Shown here piece after piece: positions 8,589-18,082 of a DNA stretch of 64,000 nucleotides. The position numbers and the translations under genes were made by a program. Origin of the DNA: a virus; IMG/VR virus record IMGVR_UViG_3300048556_000868, positions 62,001 to 126,000 of that record; one strand, written 5' to 3'. Positions within the stretch are counted from its first letter, which is position 1. Each line of letters begins with the position of its first letter. Below the pieces are notes generated by a model. That model saw only the letters and a list, made by a program, of their open reading frames with translations, was not told the origin of the DNA and ran no database searches.

Positions 8589-10610
8589 ATGCAAACAATA
8601 AAAATTAGAAACCTCGACTCTACTGAAGATAACACTGTTACAGACAATAGTTATTTAGCTTTATCGCTTAATGAAAATGATGTCAAAAGAGAATCAGAAG
8701 ACCCTAACGATTTTAATCCAAGGATAACTGTAAAAACCACTATCTCTCAGCTTAGAAAAGCTATTTTACCGACAATAGGAAGCTCTCCGCCTGTTTCTGA
8801 AAATGAAGAAGGCGGTATTGACGTAGGGATTGGAGATGTGATTTTAGACGAAAATGGACAACCTTTAGCAACTCAGCCTCCAGTCGTTATAAAACAAGGA
8901 GGTAAAGAACAAATAAAGGTTACCGATGATGGAATATCATTGAAAGAAAATGTGGTTATAGATAAAAGCCTCTCTGTAACCCAAGGTATTACGACTCTTG
9001 GTGGAATTAATGCGCAAGGCACAAGTCTTTTAAGCGGAATTACAACTTTTACTGGGCTTACTAATTTTGGTGGACCTACAACGTTCACGAATCCAGTAAC
9101 CTTTAATGAGGTAGCTAGTGATCCAGCACCAACAGATGGAAAAATTTATAGAAAATCTGACGGTCTATACTTTAATGGTTCTAAGATTTTAACTGAAGGT
9201 CAGGGAGGAAAGTGGGTAGATGGAAACTCTTCTGGTGATATAGTTTATAATGGAGGAAATGTCGGGATTGGAACGGCGAGTCCTGATGCAAAGTTAGCTG
9301 TAGAAACAGATGCGGGTACATACTCACTTAGTACAAACGATTTTAGTCAAGTCGGTTTATTAATTAAAAGTAATACGACAGAAGGAAGTGGTAATAAAGG
9401 CGGCTCGGTAGCTTTTACCGCTCTAACAGGAGCAGGAGGTAAACACGCGGCAATTACAGCGGTACAGACCGATGTGGACTCAAATAATGTAGGACTAGCT
9501 TTCGAGGTACATCAAGGCGGTACAAGTGGCGATCCATTAATAGAAGCAATGCGTATTGACCGAAACGGCAAGGTCGGGATTGGAACGACGAGTCCTAGCG
9601 CTAAGTTGGAAATAGAAACAGATAGTTATGGCGTTTTAAATGCAGGTAGCGGAGCAAACTTAATTTTAGAAACTAAAGGAGTTGCGAGAACGGCAGACAT
9701 TGGGCCGTTTATAAACTTTAGGGTTCCTAAAACCTCTAGCACCTCAGAAGATATGGCAAACATCGGTGCAGTATGCTCGGACAGTACGGCAAACTCACGA
9801 AAAGCGGACTTGGTATTTTGGACTAGAGGTGGATCACTTTCTACATTTACAGAAAAAATGCGCATAGACTCCGACGGCAAGGTTGGGATTGGAACAGATA
9901 GTCCTGACGTTAAATTGGAAATAAAAGAAGAAAATCCTACAATTCGTTTAAAAGACGAAGCCTCTGTTTCTAATTATAGCGATATTCGAACAAATGACGG
10001 AGTTTTACTTTTACAAGCTGACGAGGGGAACAATGTAGCAAATTCAAAAATTCAATTTGATATTGATGGGTCTGATAAAATGACTATTGAATCCGATGGC
10101 GCAATAAAGTTAAACAATACTGCTTCTGCTCCAACAACTACAACAAACAAGCTATACTCCGTTTCTTCAGTGCTTTATTGGGGAGGTAACAAAATACTTA
10201 CTGGAGCTGCGGCTAGCGCAGGTTCAGGCTCAGGCTCAGGGGGCGTTACTATAGGAGATATTAGTGGTTTACAAACCGAACTAGATAAGAAACTCGATAA
10301 ACCTGCGGCTAATTCAGAGCCTACTTTTGTTGATTCTGATATTAATTTAAAAACAAATATTTCTCCTATTCAATCACCAATAAAATTTCTTGAAAATATA
10401 AGAGGTGTTAATTTCGAATGGAAAAAAGAATCTAATAAATCAGGCGAAGACCAAGGTCTTATAGCTCAAGAAGTTGAAAAGGTTATTCCTAGCGCAGTTA
10501 AAAAAGGCGAAGACGGATACTTTAAAGTAGACTACACAAAACTGGTTCCTTTCTTATTGGAAGCAGTAAAAGACTTAAGTAAAAGAGTAAAAGAATTAGA
10601 AAAGAATTAA
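8589..10610 (+). CDS. Tail fibre with C-terminal S74 intramolecular chaperone
   Basis: This 673-residue fibre has an N-terminal anchor-like region (KIRNLDSTEDN, ending TTISQLRKAI) that resembles the N-termini of two other fibre-like genes here. Central repeats are typical of trimeric fibres, with three KVGIGT(T/D)SP motifs. The last ~90 residues are a Peptidase_S74 chaperone domain: NLKTNISPI, FLENIRGVNFEW and GLIAQEVEKVIP, then a coiled coil. Ser583 followed five residues later by Lys588 fits the S74 self-cleavage dyad. It is probably a host-recognition fibre whose C-terminus is cut off after trimer folding. Confidence 0.92.
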   Translation: MQTIKIRNLDSTEDNTVTDNSYLALSLNENDVKRESEDPNDFNPRITVKTTISQLRKAILPTIGSSPPVSENEEGGIDVGIGDVILDENGQPLATQPPVVIKQGGKEQIKVTDDGISLKENVVIDKSLSVTQGITTLGGINAQGTSLLSGITTFTGLTNFGGPTTFTNPVTFNEVASDPAPTDGKIYRKSDGLYFNGSKILTEGQGGKWVDGNSSGDIVYNGGNVGIGTASPDAKLAVETDAGTYSLSTNDFSQVGLLIKSNTTEGSGNKGGSVAFTALTGAGGKHAAITAVQTDVDSNNVGLAFEVHQGGTSGDPLIEAMRIDRNGKVGIGTTSPSAKLEIETDSYGVLNAGSGANLILETKGVARTADIGPFINFRVPKTSSTSEDMANIGAVCSDSTANSRKADLVFWTRGGSLSTFTEKMRIDSDGKVGIGTDSPDVKLEIKEENPTIRLKDEASVSNYSDIRTNDGVLLLQADEGNNVANSKIQFDIDGSDKMTIESDGAIKLNNTASAPTTTTNKLYSVSSVLYWGGNKILTGAAASAGSGSGSGGVTIGDISGLQTELDKKLDKPAANSEPTFVDSDINLKTNISPIQSPIKFLENIRGVNFEWKKESNKSGEDQGLIAQEVEKVIPSAVKKGEDGYFKVDYTKLVPFLLEAVKDLSKRVKELEKN

Positions 10611-11980
10611 TTATCTTTTCTTGATTGTATTATTGCCTTATAAGCCCCATCTTCACCAGCTACTTGCCTTGGCTGTGCTCCGTACATATTATAATTATAA
10701 ACAAGTTGCTTTATTTTTCTGTCGGCATCATCAGATAAAGCTTTAAAATCTTTACTCAAGGCGATTCTATTACTGGCAGATGAAGCAGAGCTTCCAGGGC
10801 TTCTTCTGATAGTTGTATCACCTTCTGATAGTTCAGTCCATTCCGCTTCGTTCTGAATAACACTAGCTGTTGTATTTTCGTCGTAAAGGCCTCGCATTAT
10901 CTTTTGCGCTTGTTTTGTGTTGTAGTCTCTCATGTAAAGGTGCTGCAGTATGTCACCCTCCTCTTTTCCTAGTCTAGGAAAAGGGTTTCCATCGCAACCA
11001 GTATAACAAAAAGATTGATTCAGTAAAACATTCATCTCTCCAAGCCTACCGCTTAATGATCCAGATATAGTGTAAAGCTCGCTTCTCACTGCAGCTTCTC
11101 CAGTTATATAATCAAACTCAAACTCAACTAATTGTTTTGCAAAAGCTCCTATTTGATTTAAATTTTCTTCAAAATAACAATTTGTGCATTCATCTACCCT
11201 CATGTAATATCCAGTATTTGGACATGGTGAGGTTGGATCTGTAGCATAGTTTGGTGATACGTAAGGCTGAGTTGGTCTAATGCCGTGATCGTGATCAACA
11301 TCACTGTTATCGCCGTGTGTATGTTCTTTATTAGTTATCGCTTCAGCTACACCGCTTAAACCTTCATTTATTGACTCTATAACTTCGGATAAATCTTGCG
11401 CAACATTGTTGTTTGATAGGTTCGTTAAGTCAACAGTTTCACCTTGAACTGTTATGTCTCCTTGGATATCAAGATTATCAAATGATGCGTCGTCTGCAAA
11501 AATATCTCCTTGTACCGTAATATCTGCATCAGCAGCTATATGACCATCTTCAACTTCTAAAATATTTTCCTCTTCGCTTTGATCGGGATCTCCAACTATT
11601 AAAGAATCAGTAACAACAGAAGTTTGATTAACAGTCAAGTTCCCAGCGTTAGATTCTGAAATTGTTACGAAATCGCCTGCTGTATGATTTTTAGTTAAAG
11701 GTTGAGTTAAGGTTATAGAACTTCCTCCAAGCAATTCTATTTGAGCGGTTTCTTCGTTTTGAGCATTACCTTTATTGAATACGACAGTATCTCCTACGCT
11801 AAATACAGAAAGATCTTCCGTATTTTCAAAAGCAGGAGTTAAGACGAAAACCTTAACTCCAGCAGAAACATCACTTTCTAATTGCCTGGAAACTACAGAA
11901 AAAGCGCTTTCAGATGAAGAGCCCGCATCATCTTGACTTTCATTAGCCTCGCTGCTTTGACTTTCATCTTGTTCTGACAC
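10607..11980 (-). CDS. Structural protein with beta-helix repeats, fibre/whisker type
   Basis: The 457-residue protein has an acidic, Ser-rich start and then repeated short beta units (ITVQGDIFAD, LDIQGDITVQG). A GDNSDVDHDHG metal-binding-like stretch follows, then a Cys-containing part (CPNTGYYMRVDECTNC, CYTGCDG) and a helical C-terminus. It converges with the S74 fibre gene; the ends overlap by four bases. It sits after the capsid genes, so it may be a head fibre or decoration, but this is inferred. Confidence 0.78.
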   Translation of the reverse strand: MSEQDESQSSEANESQDDAGSSSESAFSVVSRQLESDVSAGVKVFVLTPAFENTEDLSVFSVGDTVVFNKGNAQNEETAQIELLGGSSITLTQPLTKNHTAGDFVTISESNAGNLTVNQTSVVTDSLIVGDPDQSEEENILEVEDGHIAADADITVQGDIFADDASFDNLDIQGDITVQGETVDLTNLSNNNVAQDLSEVIESINEGLSGVAEAITNKEHTHGDNSDVDHDHGIRPTQPYVSPNYATDPTSPCPNTGYYMRVDECTNCYFEENLNQIGAFAKQLVEFEFDYITGEAAVRSELYTISGSLSGRLGEMNVLLNQSFCYTGCDGNPFPRLGKEEGDILQHLYMRDYNTKQAQKIMRGLYDENTTASVIQNEAEWTELSEGDTTIRRSPGSSASSASNRIALSKDFKALSDDADRKIKQLVYNYNMYGAQPRQVAGEDGAYKAIIQSRKDN

Positions 11981-11981
11981 T

Positions 11982-12413
11982 TTATTGTTCCCTAATTAAA
12001 TTTAACAAAGCTTTTCCTTGTTCGGAATCTGGGTCAACTACTGGCCTGGTTATTTGAACCACGTTCCCATGGCCTTGCTCCCACTTTTTAAAAGACTTTA
12101 TAAGCTTGGTTTTAAGCATCATTTTTGTTCCAGAAGGAAATACTCCAGCTTTTACTGCAATTGCTTGCATTTCGCTTAGATTCATATTTTCCAGATTACT
12201 TTCAAAAACGCTGGCATCAGATTCTGAAAAAGGGCTTGGCTCAGTCATTCCCAGTATTGATTCCAGGTTTCTTGTTTCAGCCGCTTCTTCTTTTAAATGA
12301 TCTTTGCCGTCAGCAAATTCCATTGTTTTTTTAACCTTATCTTTTTGGGGTTCTTGTTTTTTGGCCTGAACTTTTTTTGTTGCAGGTTTTTTGGTTGTTT
12401 TTTTTCTTGGCAT
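11982..12413 (-). CDS. Lys-rich protein with a SAP/Rho-N-like domain
   Basis: I start this gene at ATG 12413 (143 residues). AAGGAG lies 11-16 bases upstream and a TATAAT box at 12446-12441; a longer frame to 12470 would cross the upstream terminator. Residues 1-40 are almost entirely Lys/Ala/Thr/Pro. Residues ~85-125 (LSEMQAIAVKAGV...LIKSFKKWE) fit a helix-extended-helix SAP-type nucleic-acid-binding motif. Its place next to major capsid suggests a DNA-associated internal or neck protein. Confidence 0.8.
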   Translation of the reverse strand: MPRKKTTKKPATKKVQAKKQEPQKDKVKKTMEFADGKDHLKEEAAETRNLESILGMTEPSPFSESDASVFESNLENMNLSEMQAIAVKAGVFPSGTKMMLKTKLIKSFKKWEQGHGNVVQITRPVVDPDSEQGKALLNLIREQ

Positions 12414-12440
12414 AATGTTATCCTTTCTCCTTGTTAAATT

Positions 12441-12450
12441 ATTATACACC
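12441..12450 (-). promoter_or_regulatory. Candidate late promoter box
   Basis: Minus-strand GGTGTATAAT lies just after the major-capsid terminator and 27 bases before the ATG at 12413, which has its own AAGGAG. Confidence 0.5.
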
Positions 12451-12460
12451 TGATTAAACA

Positions 12461-12487
12461 AAAAATCCACCAGAAGGTGGACTTTTT
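12461..12487 (-). terminator. Terminator after major capsid gene
   Basis: TCCACC / GGTGGA pairs around an AGAA loop and is extended by an A/T stem, so runs of A and T flank both sides. It could act in both directions, and on the minus strand it ends the capsid transcript. Confidence 0.8.
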
Positions 12488-12512
12488 GAAAGGTTTTTAT
12501 CGAAAACTAACT

Positions 12513-13682
12513 TTAAGCTTCTTCGGTGGATTCGGCTTCTTCGGTGGATTCGGTAGCATCACCCTCAGCAGCAGCAGCAGTAGTCTTAGTGAATTCGAAT
12601 CCAGTAAGAACACGGTCATCAAGGATCATGCGACCTTCTTCCATGGATCCATAATATCCGATCTTGGACTGACGAACACTGTATTGATCATCAGCAACCA
12701 AATTAAGCTCTGCACTAGTTTCAGAATCAACTGCAACTGCACGGAACAAAGATTCGCGAGAACGGTCAAGGCCGACGATAACATCGCGGACATCTTTGTC
12801 GCTTTGCAAGGTATCAAACACCTTGGTGAACTTTTGGTTGCCATCTCCAGCAGTAGCTGCATCGCTATTTTCACCAAGCTCATTGATTTCCATGATGCTA
12901 ACACCGTAGAATTCAGGAATTCCAGCGTTGTTGTAAATAGCTTCACGCATTGAGTCAGTAGCGGCAATGTCGTTCTTGCTGCCAGTGTGAACTGGTTGAT
13001 AAGCCAAAGCCCTTAATCCTTCAACTTGCTCAGGAGACATAATCAGGTCAGTAATGCCCTTGATGCGTCCACCTTCTGGAGCGGAACCCGTCCATGCGGT
13101 GTTGATTCTCTTTGCAAGAGTAAGGAGTTGATTGAAATCTGCAAGGTTTAAAGTTTCTCCAGCAGCTTTTTCAATAAGATGGGATTTTCCGTTAGTCCGA
13201 GCTTCTTTAAGAGCTCCCATGATCAAGTTAGCAGAAGTAGCTTCCTGACGAATCATGATTTCTTGAGCGATACGGGTAAAAGTTTTACCAACAACATCCA
13301 TGCGGGATTTGGCTGCATAGCGCTTGTCAAAGTCAACAGCGGTATCAAGACGATACGTGCTGAATTTCATTTCCTGACTGGTAGGAGTCACGGTGTTAGT
13401 GGGCAATCCACCAGGAACAGTCGTGCTGTATACCTTTACATAATCAGGCGCGGTAATGTCATAATACAAGTCAAGCGGAATGCTTGGGCTGTCCATTTCA
13501 TTGAACTGGAAGTTCGTGAAAAGGTTACTAAGAGTAGGAGCCTGGTTGACAACTTCAGCGAGGACAGGCCCGATAAATTCGGCCAAAGCTTGCTGGGCTT
13601 CATATGCAACCTCACGATTGCGGGATGCCATTGCCTTTACAAGTTCTACTTGTTCTTCAGTTCTTTTGAGTGTGATTTTCAT
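12513..13682 (-). CDS. Major capsid protein
   Basis: The 389-residue protein follows protease/scaffold and an accessory capsid gene, and is flanked by an AGAGGAC ribosome site and a terminator. Its style fits an HK97-fold capsid protein: a helical N-arm (RNREVAYEAQQALAEFIGP), a VDFDKRYAAKSRMD strand-helix and an IMSPEQVEGLRALAYQP helix with VSIMEINELG. A C-terminal tail repeats ESTEEA. The codons are GC-richer and more regular than in neighbouring genes, as expected for a highly made protein. Assignment is by context and fold-like pattern. Confidence 0.82.
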   Translation of the reverse strand: MKITLKRTEEQVELVKAMASRNREVAYEAQQALAEFIGPVLAEVVNQAPTLSNLFTNFQFNEMDSPSIPLDLYYDITAPDYVKVYSTTVPGGLPTNTVTPTSQEMKFSTYRLDTAVDFDKRYAAKSRMDVVGKTFTRIAQEIMIRQEATSANLIMGALKEARTNGKSHLIEKAAGETLNLADFNQLLTLAKRINTAWTGSAPEGGRIKGITDLIMSPEQVEGLRALAYQPVHTGSKNDIAATDSMREAIYNNAGIPEFYGVSIMEINELGENSDAATAGDGNQKFTKVFDTLQSDKDVRDVIVGLDRSRESLFRAVAVDSETSAELNLVADDQYSVRQSKIGYYGSMEEGRMILDDRVLTGFEFTKTTAAAAEGDATESTEEAESTEEA

Positions 13683-13711
13683 TTTTGTTATTGTCCTCTC
13701 TTTATTTAAAA

Positions 13712-14401
13712 TTAAAGATCAAGATTGATGATATAATAAGCTCCGTCGGATCCGTCATCAGCAAAGTAGTCGGGGGATTTCGATCCATCAAATACGTCGT
13801 CTCTGTCTCCTATGCCGATCACAGTTCCGACTTGTTGGTTTGAACTATCTTCACTGCCAGCTTCTTTAGTGAACTTTCCACCAGCGCCACAGTAAACTGG
13901 GCCAGCTACTAGAGCTTCAACGCATGCAGACTTAGCAACGGTAATGATACCCTTTGTCAAAACGGGAACAACTTCACCAGGAAGAACTCCGTAAAGATCT
14001 TCAAGCTTTTGACGATAGTAAAGAAGTTTTTCTCCGTTCTCATCAAACGCAAGAGTTTGACGAAGAGTTACACCCAAAGGACGCTCTGTTGCTCCTGCCA
14101 CTTGAAACATAGGTTGAGCGGCTGGATAAGAGTTAGCAGCAACATGAGGGAAATTACTCTTGGAAGCGCCAAGGTAGCCGTCAAGTACTGTAGCTTCAGC
14201 TGAAGCTACATCGTAACCAGCAGGTTCTGATTTTGCCCAGTCTGCATCTGATACTTTTACCAAAAGTCCAGCGTCATGATTTCCGCTTGAGCCATTGTCA
14301 GCTTTAAAGCCTGCGATAGTTTCACTTTCGAGTTTCAACCGAAAGAGGTTGATTACGAAGTGCTCGTTGTATTGTCTGAATGGAAGTAGTCTATTTGCCA
14401 T
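13712..14401 (-). CDS. Probable capsid decoration/accessory protein
   Basis: The 229-residue protein lies between protease/scaffold and major capsid. It has GAGGAT upstream of its ATG. A Gly/Ala-rich mid part (PLGVTLRQTLAFDENGEKLLYYRQ) and a barrel-like segment (VVPVLTKGIITVAKS) resemble small head-decoration proteins, which often sit here. Its codon use is like the capsid gene, suggesting high expression. Confidence 0.7.
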   Translation of the reverse strand: MANRLLPFRQYNEHFVINLFRLKLESETIAGFKADNGSSGNHDAGLLVKVSDADWAKSEPAGYDVASAEATVLDGYLGASKSNFPHVAANSYPAAQPMFQVAGATERPLGVTLRQTLAFDENGEKLLYYRQKLEDLYGVLPGEVVPVLTKGIITVAKSACVEALVAGPVYCGAGGKFTKEAGSEDSSNQQVGTVIGIGDRDDVFDGSKSPDYFADDGSDGAYYIINLDL

Positions 14402-14419
14402 TTTATTATCCTCTAATTT

Positions 14420-15124
14420 TTATAGTTGAATTGTTACGTTGTCTTTCGAGAAAGCTTGTTTGAATTGTTCTCTAAGAGACAAATCTTCTTGTGCTGAATC
14501 AGCGTTATTGTTTGCAACAGCTTCTTCTTCAGCTTCTGCATTTTCAATAGCTTCTTCTGCAACTTCTTCACTGGAAGCTTCTACGGTTTCCTTGTCGGAA
14601 AGTTCACCCAAGCGTTTTTGGACTTCTGCTTCTAGTTTTTCATTGAAAAGTTTTTCTTGTTCTTCTTTAAAGGCTTTAGTCTTATGATTCCAGGTAACAG
14701 AAAGTTTAGACTTGTATTCGTCATAAGCCTTAACTTCTTTAATGCCTTTAAGTTCGGAAGCGATGATTACGCGATCTTCGTCCTCTAATTCGAACATGTC
14801 GTCAAGTTCACTCATTCTTTCGTTAAAGCGATCAGCTTCTTCACGAGCTTCAACTTCAGTCTTGATCTTTCCAAGATCTTCATTAACAGAAGCGAGTTGA
14901 GTTTTAAGATCTTCGATTTCTTTGGCGGACTCTTCGGAAGCCTTTACCAAATTTTCTTTTTGATTTTCCAGGGCTTCTTTGTCTGATTTCCATTGTTCAC
15001 TCTTGTCAACAATTGCGTCATGAAAGACCTTGGTAATATTAGCGATAGCCTCTTGAGAAAGTTTCTTTTCAGAAGCCTGTGACTCGAGAGTTTCAGTAAG
15101 TTGTTTGAGAATTTCTTGTTCCAT
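14420..15124 (-). CDS. Internal in-frame scaffold start
   Basis: ATG 15124-15122 (Met289 of the fusion) is preceded by CCAGGAAAAAAC, a good ribosome site. It would make a 234-residue scaffold-only protein starting MEQEILKQLTE. Nested scaffold genes of this kind are known in other phages, such as lambda Nu3 inside C. Production is inferred from the ribosome site only. Confidence 0.6.
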   Translation of the reverse strand: MEQEILKQLTETLESQASEKKLSQEAIANITKVFHDAIVDKSEQWKSDKEALENQKENLVKASEESAKEIEDLKTQLASVNEDLGKIKTEVEAREEADRFNERMSELDDMFELEDEDRVIIASELKGIKEVKAYDEYKSKLSVTWNHKTKAFKEEQEKLFNEKLEAEVQKRLGELSDKETVEASSEEVAEEAIENAEAEEEAVANNNADSAQEDLSLREQFKQAFSKDNVTIQL

Positions 15125-15988
15125 GTTTTTTCCTGGTTTTTGATTCTTGTTTAAAATTACATCGGGTTTTGTGTAATGGGAAATTTTTTCTGTAAAAATA
15201 TTATTAGAAACTTCTATTTTTTCATATACAGGCTTTTCACAGGCTTCAATATTATTTTTTTCGATCACCGTTAATCCTTTTACTTCAGCAGCTGGATTGG
15301 CGGTAAACCCAATACCTAAAGGATAAATATCACCCATAATTAATCTGCTGACTTTTTGACCTTTATCTGTTTTCCCGCTTCCGCCATAAGCTTTTAAAAA
15401 TTGTTTATAGTCATCTTTCTTTTCGCCTTCAACGATTTCGCACTCATGCAAATCATCTCCACCCACAGCAATAGCGTAATCATTAAATCCAATTTCCCAG
15501 CTTGCAGAAACCATTTGATAATTTGCGCTGCTTTCGTTTACAGATTCTTGTACCAATTCTGCGAACTTAGGGTTTACGCTTCTATATACAACTGCTGACA
15601 AAGCAATATTAAAAGGTCCGTCTATAGTAGAAGCTTCTTCTGGTGAAATTAATTCATTTGTTCCAAACTTCGATAAAGAAGATCCCACAATGTGACCAAC
15701 CACTTTTTGTTTGTTATGTTCAATGTTTGCTGGCTTATGAATAAAATAATCTTTTATTGCTATAGCGGTTGAAGAATCTATTCCATCTCCGTTTTTATTA
15801 AACTTATTTGCTACTGCGGCATTAAAGGCTACCCCTACTAAATCAATATTTTTTTCAAGATCAATACCTTCGGGCATAATATCTTTTAAGGAAGTTAAAG
15901 AAGCAAAAGAAGTTAAATCTTTTTTATCAAGTTCAGAAAGAACAACAGTTTCTGCAAAACTTGTAGTATATTTAAAAGGAAGATCCAT
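14420..15988 (-). CDS. Prohead protease fused to scaffold
   Basis: This 522-residue protein has two parts. Residues ~1-240 look like a U9/U35-type prohead serine protease: IEHNKQKVVGH carries His91 and His99, and MVSASWEIGF carries the Ser161/Ser163 and Glu165 expected at the active site. Residues ~290-480 form a long charged coiled coil, as in scaffold proteins. The fusion lets the scaffold bring the protease into the prohead, where it cuts scaffold and capsid proteins. A late promoter box, and no Shine-Dalgarno sequence, precedes the start. Confidence 0.88.
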   Translation of the reverse strand: MDLPFKYTTSFAETVVLSELDKKDLTSFASLTSLKDIMPEGIDLEKNIDLVGVAFNAAVANKFNKNGDGIDSSTAIAIKDYFIHKPANIEHNKQKVVGHIVGSSLSKFGTNELISPEEASTIDGPFNIALSAVVYRSVNPKFAELVQESVNESSANYQMVSASWEIGFNDYAIAVGGDDLHECEIVEGEKKDDYKQFLKAYGGSGKTDKGQKVSRLIMGDIYPLGIGFTANPAAEVKGLTVIEKNNIEACEKPVYEKIEVSNNIFTEKISHYTKPDVILNKNQKPGKNMEQEILKQLTETLESQASEKKLSQEAIANITKVFHDAIVDKSEQWKSDKEALENQKENLVKASEESAKEIEDLKTQLASVNEDLGKIKTEVEAREEADRFNERMSELDDMFELEDEDRVIIASELKGIKEVKAYDEYKSKLSVTWNHKTKAFKEEQEKLFNEKLEAEVQKRLGELSDKETVEASSEEVAEEAIENAEAEEEAVANNNADSAQEDLSLREQFKQAFSKDNVTIQL

Positions 15989-15994
15989 AAAATA

Positions 15995-16005
15995 TATATT
16001 ACACG
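15995..16005 (-). promoter_or_regulatory. Candidate late promoter box
   Basis: Minus-strand GTGTAATATAT lies six bases before the ATG of the protease/scaffold gene, between it and the portal gene. Confidence 0.55.
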
Positions 16006-16016
16006 GAAAAAACTTT

Positions 16017-18020
16017 TTATTTATTTATTTTTTTACTGTGATAAAGTATAGCGGCGGGATAAGAAACAAGTTCATGTTTTTCTCCAACTTCTAAAACATT
16101 ATTCATTACATCAAGACTTTCTATATTATTAAAGTCTTTTATGCATGCTTCTATAGTGCTTTCCCAGTTTTCTATTTGTTTAGACATAACAACGCTTTGA
16201 GTTAAATCATCAAGCATTTCTTTTTGCTGTTTAGATAATCTTTTCTTGTTGTATTGTTTTTTTAAAGAAGATTCTGAATATTTTCTTAAATCTTCTATCT
16301 TGTATATAACGCTTTGAATATCTTTTCTACTGTGAGTGTCTTGCGCAAAGATTTTATCGGTATTAGTATTTGTTCCAGCTGGCCTACCAGTTTCCCCTGG
16401 AACTTTTGGCTTTTGTGCGGGAGCAGGGGCGTCATCTGGTAATATTGGTTGCGCAACTGTTAGTGGGGTGTAATATCCTTTTTCTCTATCTTCAACAAAT
16501 TGCTCTTGTGCAACTTTGAGATCTTTGGGGTCAGGATAAACTCCCTGTTTTAAAGCAGTCATTCCTTGTTCTGGGGTTATAATTCCCATTTCTATTAATC
16601 TTGAGGTGACGCGTTGTAATTGAACTTCATCTTTAATATCAATCTCTACAAACTTAGCTTGAGGAAAAGTTCTGAAGCCCATGATTTTGCATACTTCTTT
16701 TATTTGAGGTTGTAATACATCATTAAGAAATGCGTTGCGAGCTTCTTTTAATCTTTCAAGAAAAATTTGAGCTTTAACTTGGGTACTAGAATAATTCTCT
16801 TTTCCTACGATTATGTTTTGAAGGCCTTCCTTAATGTCTTCATTCACTATTTGATATTTAGAGGCGCCAAGAACTTTATTTAAATCAGGAATAATAAATT
16901 CTGCTTTAGTTGTATAATCAGCTATCAATGCCCTGCCGATGCTTTCGTTTTGAAAAAGCTGTTGCATGGCTTTTAAATTATTTGGGTTTACCCCTCCTTT
17001 GTCTGGAGTGTTACCCATTGTGACTAACAGGATAACGTTCTCAATCGTTCTTGTAATAGCCTGATCAACTTTTTTAAGTTCCATTTTCCAGTTGATATCG
17101 TCAAGCACTGAAAATCCAAAAGGAATAGCAAATGGTTCATAATCCTGTTTTTTATAAAAAGAGAAAACAAGTTTTTTAGGATCAAGGTATATTTTTATTC
17201 CATCTTTAAGGTATCCGCCTTCTTTTATTTTTTCTTTTGCTTCAGGGGGTAAAGCGTCAAAAACTTCTTTGTCGTATTCTGTCTGAGGATTTTTTAATCT
17301 TTCGATATCGTATTCACTTAAAAGTTTTTTATATACGCCATTTTTTTCTCCAAAATTTAAAGTTCTATCAGCTACAAAATCATAAGGATTAAGAAAAACA
17401 TATTTAATAGGAATCCTTCTTCCTGGGACAAAAGACTCCGCGCCATAGATTTGATTCATTTTAATCAAGTCTTCAGAAGTAAACTTTCCATCTATCTTGT
17501 AAATAAAAACATTTCCAGATCTATAATACTCTCTAAAATATTGATCTTTTAATTTCCATGATTCTATTCTATGGAGCCACTTTTCTATAAATTGTTTAGA
17601 TTTCTCAGAGCCTCCTTCTAGATAAATATCAGAGTTGGAAAACTCTGCCATAACATCAATTGCATTACGAAATATAGGGACATTTGCATATGCTTTTTGA
17701 CACATATGTATAGAATGCCTTGGCGACACAAAACCCTTTGAATATTCGTATGGTAGTTTTAATGCTTCTATGTTTGCGAAAGAGTTTGGCTTTTTGGCTA
17801 CAGGAGCCCTGTTTCTTCTAGACCTACTCGCTCCTTCTTGATCAACCTGACCTACGTTTCTAGTTACGCATGAGGCTTCTGTATAGTAAGCTTCTCCAGC
17901 GCTTGCTGGAATTATTTCTTCTTGAGAGTTTTTTAAGACGTCTTCTAAATTAGAAGGGCTTTGTTCGGCTTGACTAAACTTATTCCAGTAATCAGATCGC
18001 TTGGTGTATTGTCTTGGCAT
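16017..18020 (-). CDS. Portal protein
   Basis: The 667-residue protein lies directly after TerL and before the protease. A disordered, charged N-terminus is followed by a typical portal pattern: RNAIDVMAEFSNSDIYLEGG, then YFREYYRSGNVFIYKID, PYDFVADRTLNFG, YEPFAIPFGFSVLDD and the stem/clip helices with TRTIENVILLVTMG. It forms the dodecameric ring through which DNA enters and leaves the head. A GGTGTAATATTAT box ends directly before the ATG and there is no Shine-Dalgarno sequence. Confidence 0.92.
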   Translation of the reverse strand: MPRQYTKRSDYWNKFSQAEQSPSNLEDVLKNSQEEIIPASAGEAYYTEASCVTRNVGQVDQEGASRSRRNRAPVAKKPNSFANIEALKLPYEYSKGFVSPRHSIHMCQKAYANVPIFRNAIDVMAEFSNSDIYLEGGSEKSKQFIEKWLHRIESWKLKDQYFREYYRSGNVFIYKIDGKFTSEDLIKMNQIYGAESFVPGRRIPIKYVFLNPYDFVADRTLNFGEKNGVYKKLLSEYDIERLKNPQTEYDKEVFDALPPEAKEKIKEGGYLKDGIKIYLDPKKLVFSFYKKQDYEPFAIPFGFSVLDDINWKMELKKVDQAITRTIENVILLVTMGNTPDKGGVNPNNLKAMQQLFQNESIGRALIADYTTKAEFIIPDLNKVLGASKYQIVNEDIKEGLQNIIVGKENYSSTQVKAQIFLERLKEARNAFLNDVLQPQIKEVCKIMGFRTFPQAKFVEIDIKDEVQLQRVTSRLIEMGIITPEQGMTALKQGVYPDPKDLKVAQEQFVEDREKGYYTPLTVAQPILPDDAPAPAQKPKVPGETGRPAGTNTNTDKIFAQDTHSRKDIQSVIYKIEDLRKYSESSLKKQYNKKRLSKQQKEMLDDLTQSVVMSKQIENWESTIEACIKDFNNIESLDVMNNVLEVGEKHELVSYPAAILYHSKKINK

Positions 18021-18024
18021 AAAT

Positions 18025-18035
18025 AATATTACACC
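18025..18035 (-). promoter_or_regulatory. Candidate late promoter box for portal
   Basis: Minus-strand GACTTTGGTGTAATATTAT lies just before the portal ATG. The same GACTTTGGTGTAATAT string occurs upstream of the plus-strand gene at 24925, which marks it as a shared promoter. Confidence 0.65.
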
Positions 18036-18082
18036 AAAGTCGACTAAAGTCTACTTTTAAAGTCTAAAGTCAACTTTTAACT
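18036..18082 (-). repeat. Short GACTTT repeats between TerL and portal
   Basis: The 46-base gap holds four imperfect (A)GACTTT/GTTGACTTT units that could fold back on AAAGT units. It may be a regulatory site or a weak hairpin. Its function is unknown. Confidence 0.4.
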
